Shown: positions 8,759 through 17,639, numbered from the stretch's first letter. The stretch: 64,000 nucleotides of DNA from Alcanivorax sp. (GCF_017794965.1 NZ_CP051240.1:3224001-3288000), one strand, 5' to 3'. Notes: a model not told the origin generated them from the sequence alone. Program-made: numbers and translations.

Positions 8759-9180
8759 GATTCGCTCATAGTGGGTTGATCCGGTGACCAGAGTTTCTGC
8801 ATCAACAGAGCCCCGGCTCGCACTGCGCCAGGCATCCATCGCCGGCGCCAAACCCAGACTAGCAAAATCATTCACAACAACGGCATGCAACAACAGACCG
8901 AAAAAGCGGCATCATGACAGAAACGCCCATTACCTCACGCAAAGACAGGCGTCACACAAGAACCGTCAGGCCATCTGATCCACCCGGCCAGGGAAAGAGG
9001 GGGTGGGTAGAATGGGCAGAGCAGAACAATGCGCCAAGCTGACTGGCGAGCTGAGAAGATCAGCTATGAGCTATGAGCTATGAGCTGCCAGCCATGAGAA
9101 AAAACCGGACAGCCTTAATATTCAGGGTTTTGATTTTTCTCACAGCTCATAGCTCAAAGCTCGCCGCTCGAAGCTGCTTT
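8759..9180. repeat. Promoter region, then facing heptamer arrays
   Basis: 8759-9050 holds the promoter of the upstream minus-strand operon and no recognisable gene. 9062-9092 is an AGCTATG array; 9143-9177 is a facing AGCTCAT/AGCTCGA array; the 50-bp spacer contains GAAAAAACC...GGTTTTGATTTTTC. Together they form a hairpin-like inverted structure. The array abuts the end of the GAF gene (GGTGAAAAGCAGC..., the same junction seen at the end of yqaA). Confidence 0.75.
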
Positions 9181-9663
9181 TCACCCCGCCTGCCGCACGC
9201 TCAATTTCAGCGCGTCAAGCAGGTCCCTGCCAGCGCCGTGGAGTTCACGGATATCCTTCAGGAAAAAGGTCTTGAGGGCTTCGGTCTGTACCACCAGAAC
9301 CCCATACAGCACGCTGTCATGCTCCAGCGGGATCCCCAGGTAACTGCGGTAGCGCTCCTCGTCGGAGCCTTCGATATGGAAATACGCCTCGTGTTTCTGG
9401 CTATCCCTGGCCACCACCGGTGACCGGGAACGGGCAACCTTGCCGGTAAGCCCCTGGGAAAAAGACAGCGTGGCCCCCAGCGCATTCTGGTTAAGGCCGC
9501 TGGTCGCAACGATTTCCAGTGTCTGATTCACCACATCGGCCCGATACAGGCTGCATACCTGCACATTGAGCCGGTTGCGAACCGCATCGACGCGGGCATG
9601 CATGAAATCCGGAGGTAAGGGCACGGCACTCTTCCTGACTGGTCTGGATACCGAATCTTTCAA
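9181..9663 (-). CDS. GAF domain protein
   Basis: A soluble 160-residue protein that is almost entirely one GAF domain (about residues 20-150): RNRLNVQVCSLYRADVVNQTLEIVATSGLN, then FSQGLTGKVARSRSPVVARD and YRSYLGIPL, the pattern of the PtsP N-terminal GAF module. GAF domains bind small ligands. With no output domain, it may act as a sensor subunit or as a free methionine sulfoxide reductase-like protein, although the fRMsr cysteines are not evident. The TTG start at 9663 is uncertain; an ATG at 9603 would give 140 residues. It is divergent from a TetR gene. Confidence 0.7.
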   Translation of the reverse strand: MKDSVSRPVRKSAVPLPPDFMHARVDAVRNRLNVQVCSLYRADVVNQTLEIVATSGLNQNALGATLSFSQGLTGKVARSRSPVVARDSQKHEAYFHIEGSDEERYRSYLGIPLEHDSVLYGVLVVQTEALKTFFLKDIRELHGAGRDLLDALKLSVRQAG

Positions 9664-9704
9664 GTTTCGTGCCGCTCCGGTCTATTACTGCCCGATTTTT
9701 TTTG

Positions 9705-9718
9705 TTTACACTGTATAT
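9705..9718. promoter_or_regulatory. Putative TetR operator, copy 1
   Basis: TTTACACTGTATAT, with TAC-N3-GTA dyad symmetry, lies 25 bp before the TetR start. An inverted copy differing at 2 of 14 positions sits upstream of the nitronate monooxygenase gene at 10402-10415. This suggests autoregulation plus control of the downstream gene. Confidence 0.6.
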
Positions 9719-9742
9719 GTTAATCAACAGCGGAGTGCCATT

Positions 9743-10360
9743 TTGGCCAAAAAAGCAAAAACCGAAGCCGAGATCGCACACTTCCGTCATACCGTTTGCG
9801 AAGCCGCCACTCGCCTGTTCATCGAACGGGGCCCGCAGAATGTGACCATGAGGCAGATCGCCAGCGAAGTGGGCGTCAGCCCGATGACCCCCTACCGCTA
9901 CTTCCGGGACAAGGAAGAAATTCTTGCCATCGTACGCGCCGAAGCCTTCAACCGTTTTTCCGGTGCCCTGGAAAACGCCGTGGCCAACGCCCCGGATGCG
10001 CGCAGCAAGGGCCGCGCCGTGGGCGATGCCTATGTGAATTTCGCCAAGACCTATCCCGCCGCCTATCAACTGATTTTTGCCTTCTCCCAGCAGGATGAGG
10101 ACCAATACCCGGAACTGGTCACCGCCAATGCCCGGGCCCAGAAAGCCATGGTCACCTACGTGGAGGAGATGATCGCCGCCGACCTGCTCGAGGGGGACGC
10201 TCAACTGATTGGCTACATGTTCTGGGCCACACTGCATGGCATCGTGGTACTGGAGCTGGCCAGTGGCCTGCGCGGCATGAATGGCGACACCCTGCGCGAC
10301 AAGATCATGCGCACCCTGTACGCCGGTATGAAGGCACACCCGCCCCACCTGGATGATTGA
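9743..10360 (+). CDS. TetR/AcrR family transcriptional regulator
   Basis: A 205-residue repressor with an N-terminal TetR helix-turn-helix (residues about 10-60; VTMRQIASEVGVSPMTPYRYFRDKEEIL) and a C-terminal ligand domain resembling TetR_C_33. The start was taken as TTG at 9743, which has GGAG 7 bp upstream; longer in-frame versions read through the operator and the divergent GAF gene. It likely represses itself and the monooxygenase gene 110 bp downstream, since both leaders carry the same TAC-N3-GTA motif. The ligand is unknown. Confidence 0.85.
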   Translation: MAKKAKTEAEIAHFRHTVCEAATRLFIERGPQNVTMRQIASEVGVSPMTPYRYFRDKEEILAIVRAEAFNRFSGALENAVANAPDARSKGRAVGDAYVNFAKTYPAAYQLIFAFSQQDEDQYPELVTANARAQKAMVTYVEEMIAADLLEGDAQLIGYMFWATLHGIVVLELASGLRGMNGDTLRDKIMRTLYAGMKAHPPHLDD

Positions 10361-10401
10361 CCATTTCGCTCACGGCCCGGCGAGAGTGCTTGACCTTTAA
10401 A

Positions 10402-10430
10402 ATATACGATGTAAATTTATACCGTAAATG
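10402..10430. promoter_or_regulatory. Putative TetR operator, copy 2 (plus half site)
   Basis: ATATACGATGTAAA (10402-10415) is the reverse complement of TTTACATCGTATAT and matches the 9705 site at 12 of 14 bases. A second, shorter dyad (TATACCGTAAAT) follows at 10418-10429. The location, 40-68 bp before the monooxygenase start, is right for repression. Confidence 0.58.
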
Positions 10431-10469
10431 ATTTGCCCGATCCCGGGCCCCTGTACGAGGAAAGCGACC

Positions 10470-11435
10470 ATGTCCCTGCCAGAATCCATTACTTCCCGGC
10501 TCCGCCTGCCGGTCATGTGCTCCCCCATGTTCATCATTTCCAACCCGGAACTGGTGCTGGCCCAGTGCAAGGCCGGGGTGATCGGCTCCTTTCCGTCCCT
10601 GAATGCCCGCCCTCTATCCCAACTGGATGAGTGGTTGTCACAGATCACCGAGGAACTGGCCAAGTGGGATCGAGAAAACCCGGATCAGCCTGCCGCGCCG
10701 TTTGCCGTCAACCAGATCGTACATCGCTCCAATGATCGTCTGGAGAAAGACCTGGAACTGTGTGAAAAGTACAAGGTGCCGCTGGTGATCACCTCCCTGG
10801 GGGCCCGCGAAGAAGTGAACACCGCCGTGCACGGCTGGGGCGGCATGGTGATGCATGACATCATCGACAATTACTTCGGACACAAGGCCATCGAGAAGGG
10901 GGCCGACGGCCTTATCGCCGTTGCCTCCGGTGCGGGTGGCCATGCCGGCACCCAATCACCGTTTGCCCTGATCCAGGAGCTGCGCCAGTGGTTCGATGGC
11001 CCGCTGGCGCTGTCTGGCTCCATCGCCAGCGGCCGCTCGGTACTTGCGGCCCAGGCCATGGGCGCCGATCTGGCCTACATCGGCTCCATGTTTATCGCCA
11101 CCGAAGAAGCCAATGCGGTGCAGGAATACAAGGACATGATTGTGGAAAGCAGCGCCAAGGATATCGTCTACAGCAACCTGTTCACCGGGGTGCACGGCAA
11201 CTATCTGGCGCCGTCCATCGTCAATGCCGGCATGGACCCCACCAACCTGCCGGAAAGCGATCCGTCTGCCATGAACTTCGGCTCCGGCGGCAATAGCGAC
11301 AAGAAAGCCTGGAAAGATATCTGGGGCTGCGGCCAGGGCATTGGCGCCATTGAGGCCGTACAGAGTGCCGGTGATGCCGTGGCACGTCTGGCTGATGAAT
11401 ACGCCGCCGCCAAAAAGGCACTGTGCAACAGCTGA
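10470..11435 (+). CDS. Nitronate monooxygenase family flavoprotein
   Basis: A 321-residue FMN-dependent TIM-barrel enzyme of the NMO / 2-nitropropane dioxygenase family: PVMCSPMFIISNPEL at the N-terminus, AVASGAGGHAGTQSP (FMN/active-site histidine region, about 152-166), LSGSIASGRSVLAAQAMGADL and YIGSMFIATEEA. Such enzymes oxidise alkyl nitronates, and some relatives act on other substrates. The ATG at 10470 follows a GAGGAAAG site and is preferred over an upstream in-frame ATG. Divergence from better known NMOs leaves the substrate open. Likely controlled by the upstream TetR. Confidence 0.85.
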   Translation: MSLPESITSRLRLPVMCSPMFIISNPELVLAQCKAGVIGSFPSLNARPLSQLDEWLSQITEELAKWDRENPDQPAAPFAVNQIVHRSNDRLEKDLELCEKYKVPLVITSLGAREEVNTAVHGWGGMVMHDIIDNYFGHKAIEKGADGLIAVASGAGGHAGTQSPFALIQELRQWFDGPLALSGSIASGRSVLAAQAMGADLAYIGSMFIATEEANAVQEYKDMIVESSAKDIVYSNLFTGVHGNYLAPSIVNAGMDPTNLPESDPSAMNFGSGGNSDKKAWKDIWGCGQGIGAIEAVQSAGDAVARLADEYAAAKKALCNS

Positions 11436-11445
11436 CAACCCCGTA

Positions 11446-11471
11446 GACGGCAGCCTCGCGAGGTTGCCGTC
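11446..11471 (+). terminator. Hairpin after the nitronate monooxygenase gene
   Basis: The arms GACGGCAGCCTCG and CGAGGTTGCCGTC form a 13-bp stem with one G-T mismatch and essentially no loop, 10 bp after the stop. There is no U-run, so it may be a 3' stabilising hairpin rather than an intrinsic terminator. Confidence 0.5.
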
Positions 11472-11517
11472 CCGCATGCGGACACGGAGGTTCCCTGAAA
11501 ACCGATCGCCGTAACGA

Positions 11518-12375
11518 TCAGCCTGCCTGGGCGCCTTCGCCGGATGGATCCAGACTCGCCAGAAAGGCAATCAATGCGCCCAGGAACGTATCCGGCTGCT
11601 CGAGAAATGCCGAATGTCCGCCCGCGAAACGGGTCAGCTGAGCCTGCGGTATCCGCCGGATTGCCGGACGGCACAACCACAATGGAATCACCCGGTCTGA
11701 CCTTGACCATGCCACCCACACCGGCACCTGCAAGCGGGCCGCCACTGCCCTCAGATCCGCTTCCGGCTGACCAAAACTGTCCCAGGCCTCAGCCAGCACC
11801 CCCGCACACTCGCTACCGGCCGCAATAATACGCTCGCGCTGCAGCCTGGCCGCCGGTGCAGGCAGCACCATAAACCGGTAGTACCAGCGGAACAGCCGTG
11901 GATACCAACGCGCGCCCCGCTCACCAGACCGGAAGAAACCGCGGAACAGACGGGTCAGGCCCTTGACCACCGGCCACATCGGCACCAGTCCGCCAGCATC
12001 ACACAGCACCAGCCCCGCCACGGAATGCTTGCTGGCATACAGCATTGCCGCCGCACCACCGATGGAATTACCGACAATCACCGGGCACTCAATCTGCAGC
12101 TGCTGCAGCACCTGCGCCAATAATTCACTGTAGCGGGCCGCCGACGCCGGCCGGTTATCCGCACCCGAACGCCCCTGACCTGGCCAGTCAATGCGGATCA
12201 CTTCATAGCGATCACTGAGCATGGCGGCAAGCCCGGCAAAATCACCACCACCATGACCCACTGCATGCAGGCACACCAGGGCCGGGCCCTGCCCCTCCCG
12301 GGACACCGCCAACCGCACCCCGTCACAATCCACAAACTGTGCCGTTTCTGGCACACCACAGGCGTATCGCTTCAT
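11518..12375 (-). CDS. Alpha/beta hydrolase
   Basis: A 285-residue alpha/beta-hydrolase-fold protein: oxyanion-hole segment CLHAVGHGGGDFAGL (about 35-49), DWPGQGRSG, nucleophile elbow VGNSIGG (S104), and a C-terminal FAGGHSAFLEQ supplying the catalytic histidine. Cytoplasmic by sequence. The ATG at 12375 is preferred over a GTG at 12381. It is divergent from a TetR regulator, and two palindromes lie between them, so its expression is probably ligand-induced. An esterase or C-C hydrolase role is possible; the substrate is not inferable. Confidence 0.83.
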   Translation of the reverse strand: MKRYACGVPETAQFVDCDGVRLAVSREGQGPALVCLHAVGHGGGDFAGLAAMLSDRYEVIRIDWPGQGRSGADNRPASAARYSELLAQVLQQLQIECPVIVGNSIGGAAAMLYASKHSVAGLVLCDAGGLVPMWPVVKGLTRLFRGFFRSGERGARWYPRLFRWYYRFMVLPAPAARLQRERIIAAGSECAGVLAEAWDSFGQPEADLRAVAARLQVPVWVAWSRSDRVIPLWLCRPAIRRIPQAQLTRFAGGHSAFLEQPDTFLGALIAFLASLDPSGEGAQAG

Positions 12376-12390
12376 TCTCACCCACCTTGT

Positions 12391-12428
12391 GTGATATAAG
12401 TATCACTATGATGTGATATTTATATCAC
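12391..12428. promoter_or_regulatory. Twin palindromic operators of the 12480 TetR regulator
   Basis: GTGATATAAGTATCAC (12391-12406) and GTGATATTTATATCAC (12413-12428) are 16-bp palindromes whose starts are 22 bp apart, i.e. two helical turns. They sit 15-53 bp before the hydrolase start and 51-89 bp before the tetR start, well placed to control both divergent genes. Confidence 0.8.
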
Positions 12429-12479
12429 ACATCGACGAATTCCCCACTATCACGTTCACCATTCAGCGTCGGAGAAACC

Positions 12480-13034
12480 ATGGCCAAGCCAGCTAAAACC
12501 ACGCAACAACTACTGCAGGCGGCGGCGGATGAGTTCAACGAGCAGGGCTTTCAGGGCACGGATACCAACAAGATTGCCCAGCGGGCCGGCTTCTCACCGC
12601 AGACCTTTTATCGGCACTTCCCGAACAAGACTGCTGTGTTTGTCGCGGTTTACGAGGCCTGGGAAAGCCAGGAGCGGCAAGGACTGGAAAAGCTGGTTAG
12701 CAAGGGGGGCACGCCGATCCGGGTTGCTGATGCCATTGTGCGACAGCACCGCGATTACCGGATCTTCCGGCGCAGCCTGCGCCTGCTCGCCGTTGAAAAT
12801 GATGCGGTGCGCTGTGCCCGCACGCTCAGCCGCCAGCGGCAGGTCAAAGCCATCCTCACAGCATTGTCGCTGCCCGCCAGCATGAAGCACGACATCAGCA
12901 TCCGCCTGTTGCAGATTGAGCGTCTGGCGGATGGCCTGGTGGAAGGGGAATTCAAGGATCTTGGCGTTAGCGACAAACGCGTCAAGGAAGAGATTGCCGG
13001 GCTGCTGCCTTTCAATGTGCAGGATCAGCTATGA
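12480..13034 (+). CDS. TetR family transcriptional regulator
   Basis: A 184-residue TetR protein. The HTH domain spans residues 8-55 (TNKIAQRAGFSPQTFYRHFPNKTAVF). The C-terminal domain (about 60-180) is not close to any ligand class recognised here. Probably represses the divergent alpha/beta hydrolase and itself through the two GTGATAT palindromes. The stop codon is embedded in the first unit of an AGCTGTG heptamer array. Confidence 0.87.
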   Translation: MAKPAKTTQQLLQAAADEFNEQGFQGTDTNKIAQRAGFSPQTFYRHFPNKTAVFVAVYEAWESQERQGLEKLVSKGGTPIRVADAIVRQHRDYRIFRRSLRLLAVENDAVRCARTLSRQRQVKAILTALSLPASMKHDISIRLLQIERLADGLVEGEFKDLGVSDKRVKEEIAGLLPFNVQDQL

Positions 13035-13071
13035 GCTGTGAGCTGTGAGCTGTGAGCTGTGAGCTGTGAAA
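13025..13071. repeat. AGCTGTG heptamer array
   Basis: Six tandem 7-bp units (AGCTATG then AGCTGTG x5) overlap the tetR stop codon, in the gap between convergent tetR and the K+ channel gene. Confidence 0.9.
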
Positions 13072-13127
13072 GCCTGGCGCGAAGGAGTGGCCGGAGCCAG
13101 CGCTTTCTCTCGTTATTGCGAATGGAC

Positions 13128-13457
13128 TCAGCCGACACCTGCAGGCATATAACGGTGAAAAGCTTCTGTGGCTGCAGCCACCGTTATTGCCACGAATACC
13201 CCACTGAACATGATGCCCACCGTGGCAGTGGCCAGTGCCAGCAGCTTGCTCTTGCGGCTGGAGGGACGGAAGTCGCCGTAGCCCACGGTAAGGGCAGTGA
13301 TAAACGCCCAATAAAAAGCGTCAAAGCGGGACCAGCCTTCAATCCGCCCCACCCGTTGCCCCAGAAGAGTGATCAACAAGAAGAAAAACGCCAGCAAGGG
13401 AAAGCCCAGGCGCATGGCTTTCAGGAACAACTCCAGAAACAGCAGTGTGAATTCCAT
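13128..13457 (-). CDS. Two-TM potassium channel protein
   Basis: A 109-residue membrane protein with two transmembrane helices (about 10-32 and 72-95) around a pore loop carrying the K+ selectivity filter TVGYGD (57-62), the architecture of KcsA-like Ion_trans_2 channels. It has no cytosolic RCK or cyclic-nucleotide domain, so gating must be intrinsic. It would form a homotetramer in the inner membrane. It is flanked on both sides by repeat DNA. Confidence 0.85.
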   Translation of the reverse strand: MEFTLLFLELFLKAMRLGFPLLAFFFLLITLLGQRVGRIEGWSRFDAFYWAFITALTVGYGDFRPSSRKSKLLALATATVGIMFSGVFVAITVAAATEAFHRYMPAGVG

Positions 13458-14280
13458 TTTTTCCCCTCATCAATCAGCGTTTCTGGAATCCTTACCTCGC
13501 CAGGGCTCGGATCGCGGTCGCACCCGGAGGGCATAGCAAACGACCGTTATTCGCTACGCTCACCCTTCGGGGCGCACTACGTGCTTTATTCCGCTGCGCT
13601 ACGTTCCTACAGCAACTCTAAGCGTTTGCGCTATAAAAGAACGCCAATGCCATCAGCACAGCACCTTCCCCGTTAGAGTGAGTCAAGGAACGCAGCCCTG
13701 TGACGGCGAAGAGCAAAAAACCTGTCTGAGCGGAGCGAGTCTTTTTTGCGTCCGTCACAGGGCGAGTACCGGAGTGTGCCTGCGGAGCAGGCCGAACGGA
13801 GTCGGGGCGCGGGGGAGTCCAGAGGGGTGTCGCGCTACACCCCTTTGGGCCCGTCCGGCGAGGACACACACTCATCATAATGCGATGAAATACCAGAAGA
13901 TACCTTGTCATCCAGGTGGGGACCACCATCACCGCAGGTTCGCACCTCAAGAGGTACTCCTACAGTCGGCACAAAAGGCGTTTCTGGAATCCTTACCTCG
14001 CTTAGCCTCGGATCGCGTGCAGGCACGCTCCTACAGGTTCAAACAAAGCCTCGTGCCAGCGGCATCTCAGTTCCTCGCTGTCGCTCGGTTCGCTCAACAA
14101 GTTGAGTCTCCTACAGCGGCTTCGTAGAAAAGCCGAAAACCCAGGAACTTTTCGACCTTTCTTAATCCAATCGAGCGTAGCTCGTAGCTCGTAGCTCGTA
14201 GCTCGTAGCTCGTAGCTCGTAGCTCGTAGCTCGTAGCTCGTAGCTCGTAGCTCGTAGCTCGTAGCTCACAGCTCACAGCT
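13458..14280. repeat. Long repeat-only region with a GTAGCTC heptamer array
   Basis: No credible gene in 820 bp. It contains CTGGAATCCTTACCTCGC blocks (about 13482, 13983), hairpin units (GCGTGCAGGCACGCTCCTACAG, about 14017), a CCCGTCCGGCGAGGACACAC block (13850; also near 18580), the GGAACTTTT...AATCCAA block and about 15 GTAGCTC/ACAGCTC heptamers (14175-14280). The array reaches the rlmI stop codon, whose TAG is part of a heptamer. Confidence 0.85.
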
Positions 14281-15478
14281 ACTGACTAAAGTTAACCCGG
14301 CAGAACCAGCTTTTCAGGTACGAGGTTTCCGGAATCGCCGGATGCACCGGATGGTCCGGGCCCTGGCCTTCATAACCGATCACCTGAATGCTGCGATCAA
14401 TATGTCGGGCGCTGGACTGGATCACGTCCAGCAGCTTGTCCGCCGGCATATGCATGGAGCAGGACGCCGAGATCAGGTAACCGCCCGGCTTCACCAGCCG
14501 CATGGCCAGCTCGTTGATGGCGTGATAGCCAGCCAGGCCATTCTTGAAGTCTTTCTTTCGCTTCACAAAGGCCGGCGGATCCAGCACCACCAGATCGTAC
14601 TTTTCCCCATCCGCAATCAGCTGCTTCATGGCCGCGAAGGCATCCCCCTGCATGGAGCCCACCTTGTCCCCCACACCATTCAGCTCCGCATTGCGGTGCA
14701 CATACTCGATGGCGGTTTCCGACGCATCCACGCAGGTCACCGTATCCGCACCAGCCAGTGCCGCCTGGATACCCCAGCCGCCGCAGTAAGAGAACACATC
14801 CAGCACCCGCGCCCCATTAGCCAGCGGGGCCATTTTCTGCCGCGCGCTGCGATGATCATAAAACCAGCCTGTCTTCTGACCTTCCGCTAACGGCGCACTG
14901 AAACGGGCACCGTTCTCCAGCAACGACACCTCATCCAGCAAGTCGCCCTTCAGGGCTTTGGTGTAGCGCTCCATGCCCTCGATCTCACGGGCTGCCGCCT
15001 CGTTCTTGGCAATGATATGAGAGGGACTGAGTACCGCATCAAGAGCACTGACGATCACCTCCAGATGCGCCTCCATGGCGCCGGACCCCGTCTGTACCAC
15101 CAGCACATCGTTGAAACGATCCACCACCAGCCCGGGCAGACCATCCGCTTCTCCGAAGATCAACCGATAACAGGGCTCATCAAACAGCGTCTCCCGCAGG
15201 GCCAGCGCCTGCTCGATACGCTTCTTGAAGAAGCTGCGTGACAGTTCCTGCTTCACATCACGGCTGTAAAGCCGTGCCGCAATCAGGGAATGGGGGCTGA
15301 GTAGCGCGCGTCCCAGAGGCTTTCCGCGGCTGTCTTCGACAACACAGGCCGCGCCCACCGGTAGCTCTTTCAGTGGCGTCTGCCGGGTATCGATCTCGTT
15401 GGCGTAGATCCACAGGTGCCCGGCCTTGAGGCGGCGTTCTTCATTCTTGCGCAGGCGGATAACAGTCGATTCGGTCAT
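14279..15478 (-). CDS. rlmI: 23S rRNA (cytosine1962-C5)-methyltransferase RlmI
   Basis: A 399-residue class I SAM-dependent methyltransferase. An N-terminal PUA domain (residues 2-75, RLRKNEERRLKAGHLWIY) is followed by the RlmI-type EEHB and Rossmann domains: LDVFSYCGGWGI (SAM site), VVLDPPAFVKRKKDF and SASCSMHM, the cysteine catalytic region. RlmI methylates C1962 of 23S rRNA. The ATG at 15478 gives the family length (E. coli 396). A heptamer array begins at its stop codon. Confidence 0.92.
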   Translation of the reverse strand: MTESTVIRLRKNEERRLKAGHLWIYANEIDTRQTPLKELPVGAACVVEDSRGKPLGRALLSPHSLIAARLYSRDVKQELSRSFFKKRIEQALALRETLFDEPCYRLIFGEADGLPGLVVDRFNDVLVVQTGSGAMEAHLEVIVSALDAVLSPSHIIAKNEAAAREIEGMERYTKALKGDLLDEVSLLENGARFSAPLAEGQKTGWFYDHRSARQKMAPLANGARVLDVFSYCGGWGIQAALAGADTVTCVDASETAIEYVHRNAELNGVGDKVGSMQGDAFAAMKQLIADGEKYDLVVLDPPAFVKRKKDFKNGLAGYHAINELAMRLVKPGGYLISASCSMHMPADKLLDVIQSSARHIDRSIQVIGYEGQGPDHPVHPAIPETSYLKSWFCRVNFSQ

Positions 15479-15893
15479 GGTAAATACATTGGCAGGCCGG
15501 AAAGGGCGCATGATAACACAGGCACTCTCATCCCGAGGGAGACGTATCTTTTGTGGGAGTTTGCCTGCAAACGAAGGTTACCCCACTCTCCAGCCCCCCT
15601 TCGCTTGCAAGCAAGCTCCCACAGCAGCCGCAAAGCGGCCATAGAAAAGGTTCTTCGCGGATTAGCGGGAATCGGCTGCTACGGAGCCCCCCCTGCAGGA
15701 GCGTCGCTCTTGTGCTCGTCAGGTCAGGCAACGCTATTGCCCTGCGTCGTTAAAGGCAGATACCACAGGGGACACAGAGATCACTGAAGAAAGACTGTCT
15801 TTCTCTGTGCCCTCTGTGGTGAAAGAGGGGGTTGGTTTCAGCTCTTAGCGTCAAGCGTCAGGCATCCAGCGTCTGGCGGCCGCGAAGCGGCCA
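15479..15893. repeat. Intergenic repeats (REP-like and CTCTGTGG-type)
   Basis: Contains REP-like units GTGGGAGTTTGCCTGCAAAC... and GCTTGCAAGCAAGCTCCCAC (about 15552-15625), a facing pair of the CTCTGTG repeat (CACAGGGGACACAGAGATCA / TCTCTGTGCCCTCTGTGG, 15764-15824) and a short AGCGTCA heptamer tract (15848-15877). It also includes the rlmI promoter. No gene seen. Confidence 0.75.
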
Positions 15894-15928
15894 CAAAAAA
15901 CCCCGGCCAGATGGCCGGGGCTTTTTTG
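15894..15928 (-). terminator. Rho-independent terminator of glnK-amtB
   Basis: Stem CCCCGGCC-AGAT-GGCCGGGG at 15901-15920 with A-run and T-run flanks on both sides. It lies 37 bp past the amtB stop; the interval holds ACGCATCACGCAACACGCGT-type heptamers (15932-15960). Confidence 0.93.
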
Positions 15929-15964
15929 TCTTGCATGACGCGTGTTGCGTGATGCGTATCCTGC

Positions 15965-17227
15965 TTAGTTCTTGACGAACTCGGGGTAGGCTTCCATACC
16001 GCAGTCTGCGATATCCATACCTTCGTACTCGTCTTCTTCGCTGACGCGGATACCCATGACTACTTTCAGGATACCCCACACTACCAGGCTTGCACCGAAT
16101 ACCCAGATGAAGATGGTAGCAGCACCGATCAGCTGGCCAGAGAAGCTGGAGTTTTCACCGTTGGTGATCGGTACCAGCAGCAGACCCAGCAGACCTACAA
16201 CACCGTGTACAGAGATAGCACCCACCGGATCGTCGATCTTCAGCTTGTCCAGGGTCAGGATGCTGAATACAACCAGTACACCACCCAGAGCACCGAACAG
16301 GGTTGCCTGCAGGGCAGTCGGCGTGGACGGCTCGGCAGTGATGGCAACCAGACCCGCCAGTGCACCGTTGAGCAGCATGGTCAGATCAGCCTTGCCGAAC
16401 AGGATGCGGCCTACGATCAGGGCAGCCACAGCACCACCGGCGGCAGCGGCGTTGGTGTTCAGGAACACCATGGCTACAGCGTGTGCGTTGGCAGCATCGC
16501 CCAGTTTCAGTACGGAACCGCCGTTGAAACCGAACCAGCCCATCCACAGGATGAAGGTACCCAGGGTAGCCAGCGGCAGGTTGGCACCCGGAATCGCGTG
16601 CACTTCACCGTTCGGGCCGTACTTGCCTTTACGAGCGCCCAGCAGCAGAACACCGGCCAGGGCAGCAGCAGCACCCGCCATGTGAACGATGCCGGAACCC
16701 GCGAAGTCAGAGAAGCCCAGGTCGCCCAGGTTGTACATGCCGAACACATCAGCACCACCCCAGGTCCAGGAGCCTTCCAGCGGGTAGATAACGCCAGTCA
16801 TGACCACTGCGAAGGCCAGGAAAGCCCACAGTTTCATGCGCTCGGCAACCGCACCAGAGACAATGGACATGGCAGTGGCCACGAACACGACCTGGAAGAA
16901 GAAGTCAGAAGCACCAGAGTAAACGGAACCACCATCAAAACCGGCTTCGGCAGAATCTGCCAGCACACCGGCCAGATCGAAGGCTTCGATCCCGCTCAGG
17001 AAGATACCGCCGCCGTACATGATGGCGTAACCGCACACCAGATACATGATGCAGCTAATGGCGAACAGCGCCACGTTCTTGGTGAGAATTTCGGTCGTGT
17101 TTTTGGCGCGGACAAGGCCCGCTTCCAGCATGGCAAAGCCTGCTGCCATCCACATTACCAATGCGCCACACACCAAAAAGTAAAAGGTGTCCATGGCATA
17201 CTGCAGTTCAAAAATTTGGTTTTCCAC
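15965..17227 (-). CDS. amtB: Ammonium transporter AmtB
   Basis: A 420-residue polytopic Amt/MEP/Rh protein: about 11 transmembrane helices, the signature DFAGSGIVHMAGAAAALAG (about 178-196), YPLEGSWTWGGADV, and SVHGVVGLLG containing one of the pore histidines. It conducts ammonium across the inner membrane. The C-terminal cytoplasmic tail (GIRVSEEDEYEGMDI) is the GlnK-binding region. It follows glnK by 73 bp, the usual operon. No cleavable signal is evident before the first helix. Confidence 0.96.
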   Translation of the reverse strand: MENQIFELQYAMDTFYFLVCGALVMWMAAGFAMLEAGLVRAKNTTEILTKNVALFAISCIMYLVCGYAIMYGGGIFLSGIEAFDLAGVLADSAEAGFDGGSVYSGASDFFFQVVFVATAMSIVSGAVAERMKLWAFLAFAVVMTGVIYPLEGSWTWGGADVFGMYNLGDLGFSDFAGSGIVHMAGAAAALAGVLLLGARKGKYGPNGEVHAIPGANLPLATLGTFILWMGWFGFNGGSVLKLGDAANAHAVAMVFLNTNAAAAGGAVAALIVGRILFGKADLTMLLNGALAGLVAITAEPSTPTALQATLFGALGGVLVVFSILTLDKLKIDDPVGAISVHGVVGLLGLLLVPITNGENSSFSGQLIGAATIFIWVFGASLVVWGILKVVMGIRVSEEDEYEGMDIADCGMEAYPEFVKN

Positions 17228-17300
17228 AATGCAACCCTCCGAAAATGGAAGCGTGTTTTTTCAAGCCCTGGCATGGGTCGATTTCAAAACACGGTAAAAC

Positions 17301-17639
17301 TTAAATCGCGTCCTCGCCGGTCTCGCCGGTGCGGATACGAATGGCCTGCTCAAGGGTGGTAACGAAAATTTTGCCGTCACCAATCTTGCCGGTATTAGCG
17401 GCTTTCGCGATGGCCTCGATCACCTGGTCCAGGGAGGACTCGGCGATGGCTACCTCGATTTTTACCTTGGGCAGAAAATCAACAACATACTCGGCACCCC
17501 GATACAGCTCGGTGTGACCTTTCTGGCGTCCAAAGCCTTTCACCTCGGTAACGGTGATGCCCTGCACGCCGATCTCGGAGAGTGCTTCACGCACGTCGTC
17601 CAATTTGAACGGCTTAATTACGGCAGTAACCAATTTCAT
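17301..17639 (-). CDS. glnK: Nitrogen regulatory protein P-II (GlnK/GlnB)
   Basis: A 112-residue P-II protein with the uridylylation site Y51 in the T-loop (GHTELYRGAEYVVDF) and the C-terminal signature TGKIGDGKIFV. It senses 2-oxoglutarate, ATP/ADP and glutamine status and blocks AmtB when nitrogen is sufficient. Placement ahead of amtB and a sigma-54-type promoter point to GlnK rather than GlnB. The ATG at 17639 follows a GGAG-type site (AGGAGAATGAA). Confidence 0.96.
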   Translation of the reverse strand: MKLVTAVIKPFKLDDVREALSEIGVQGITVTEVKGFGRQKGHTELYRGAEYVVDFLPKVKIEVAIAESSLDQVIEAIAKAANTGKIGDGKIFVTTLEQAIRIRTGETGEDAI

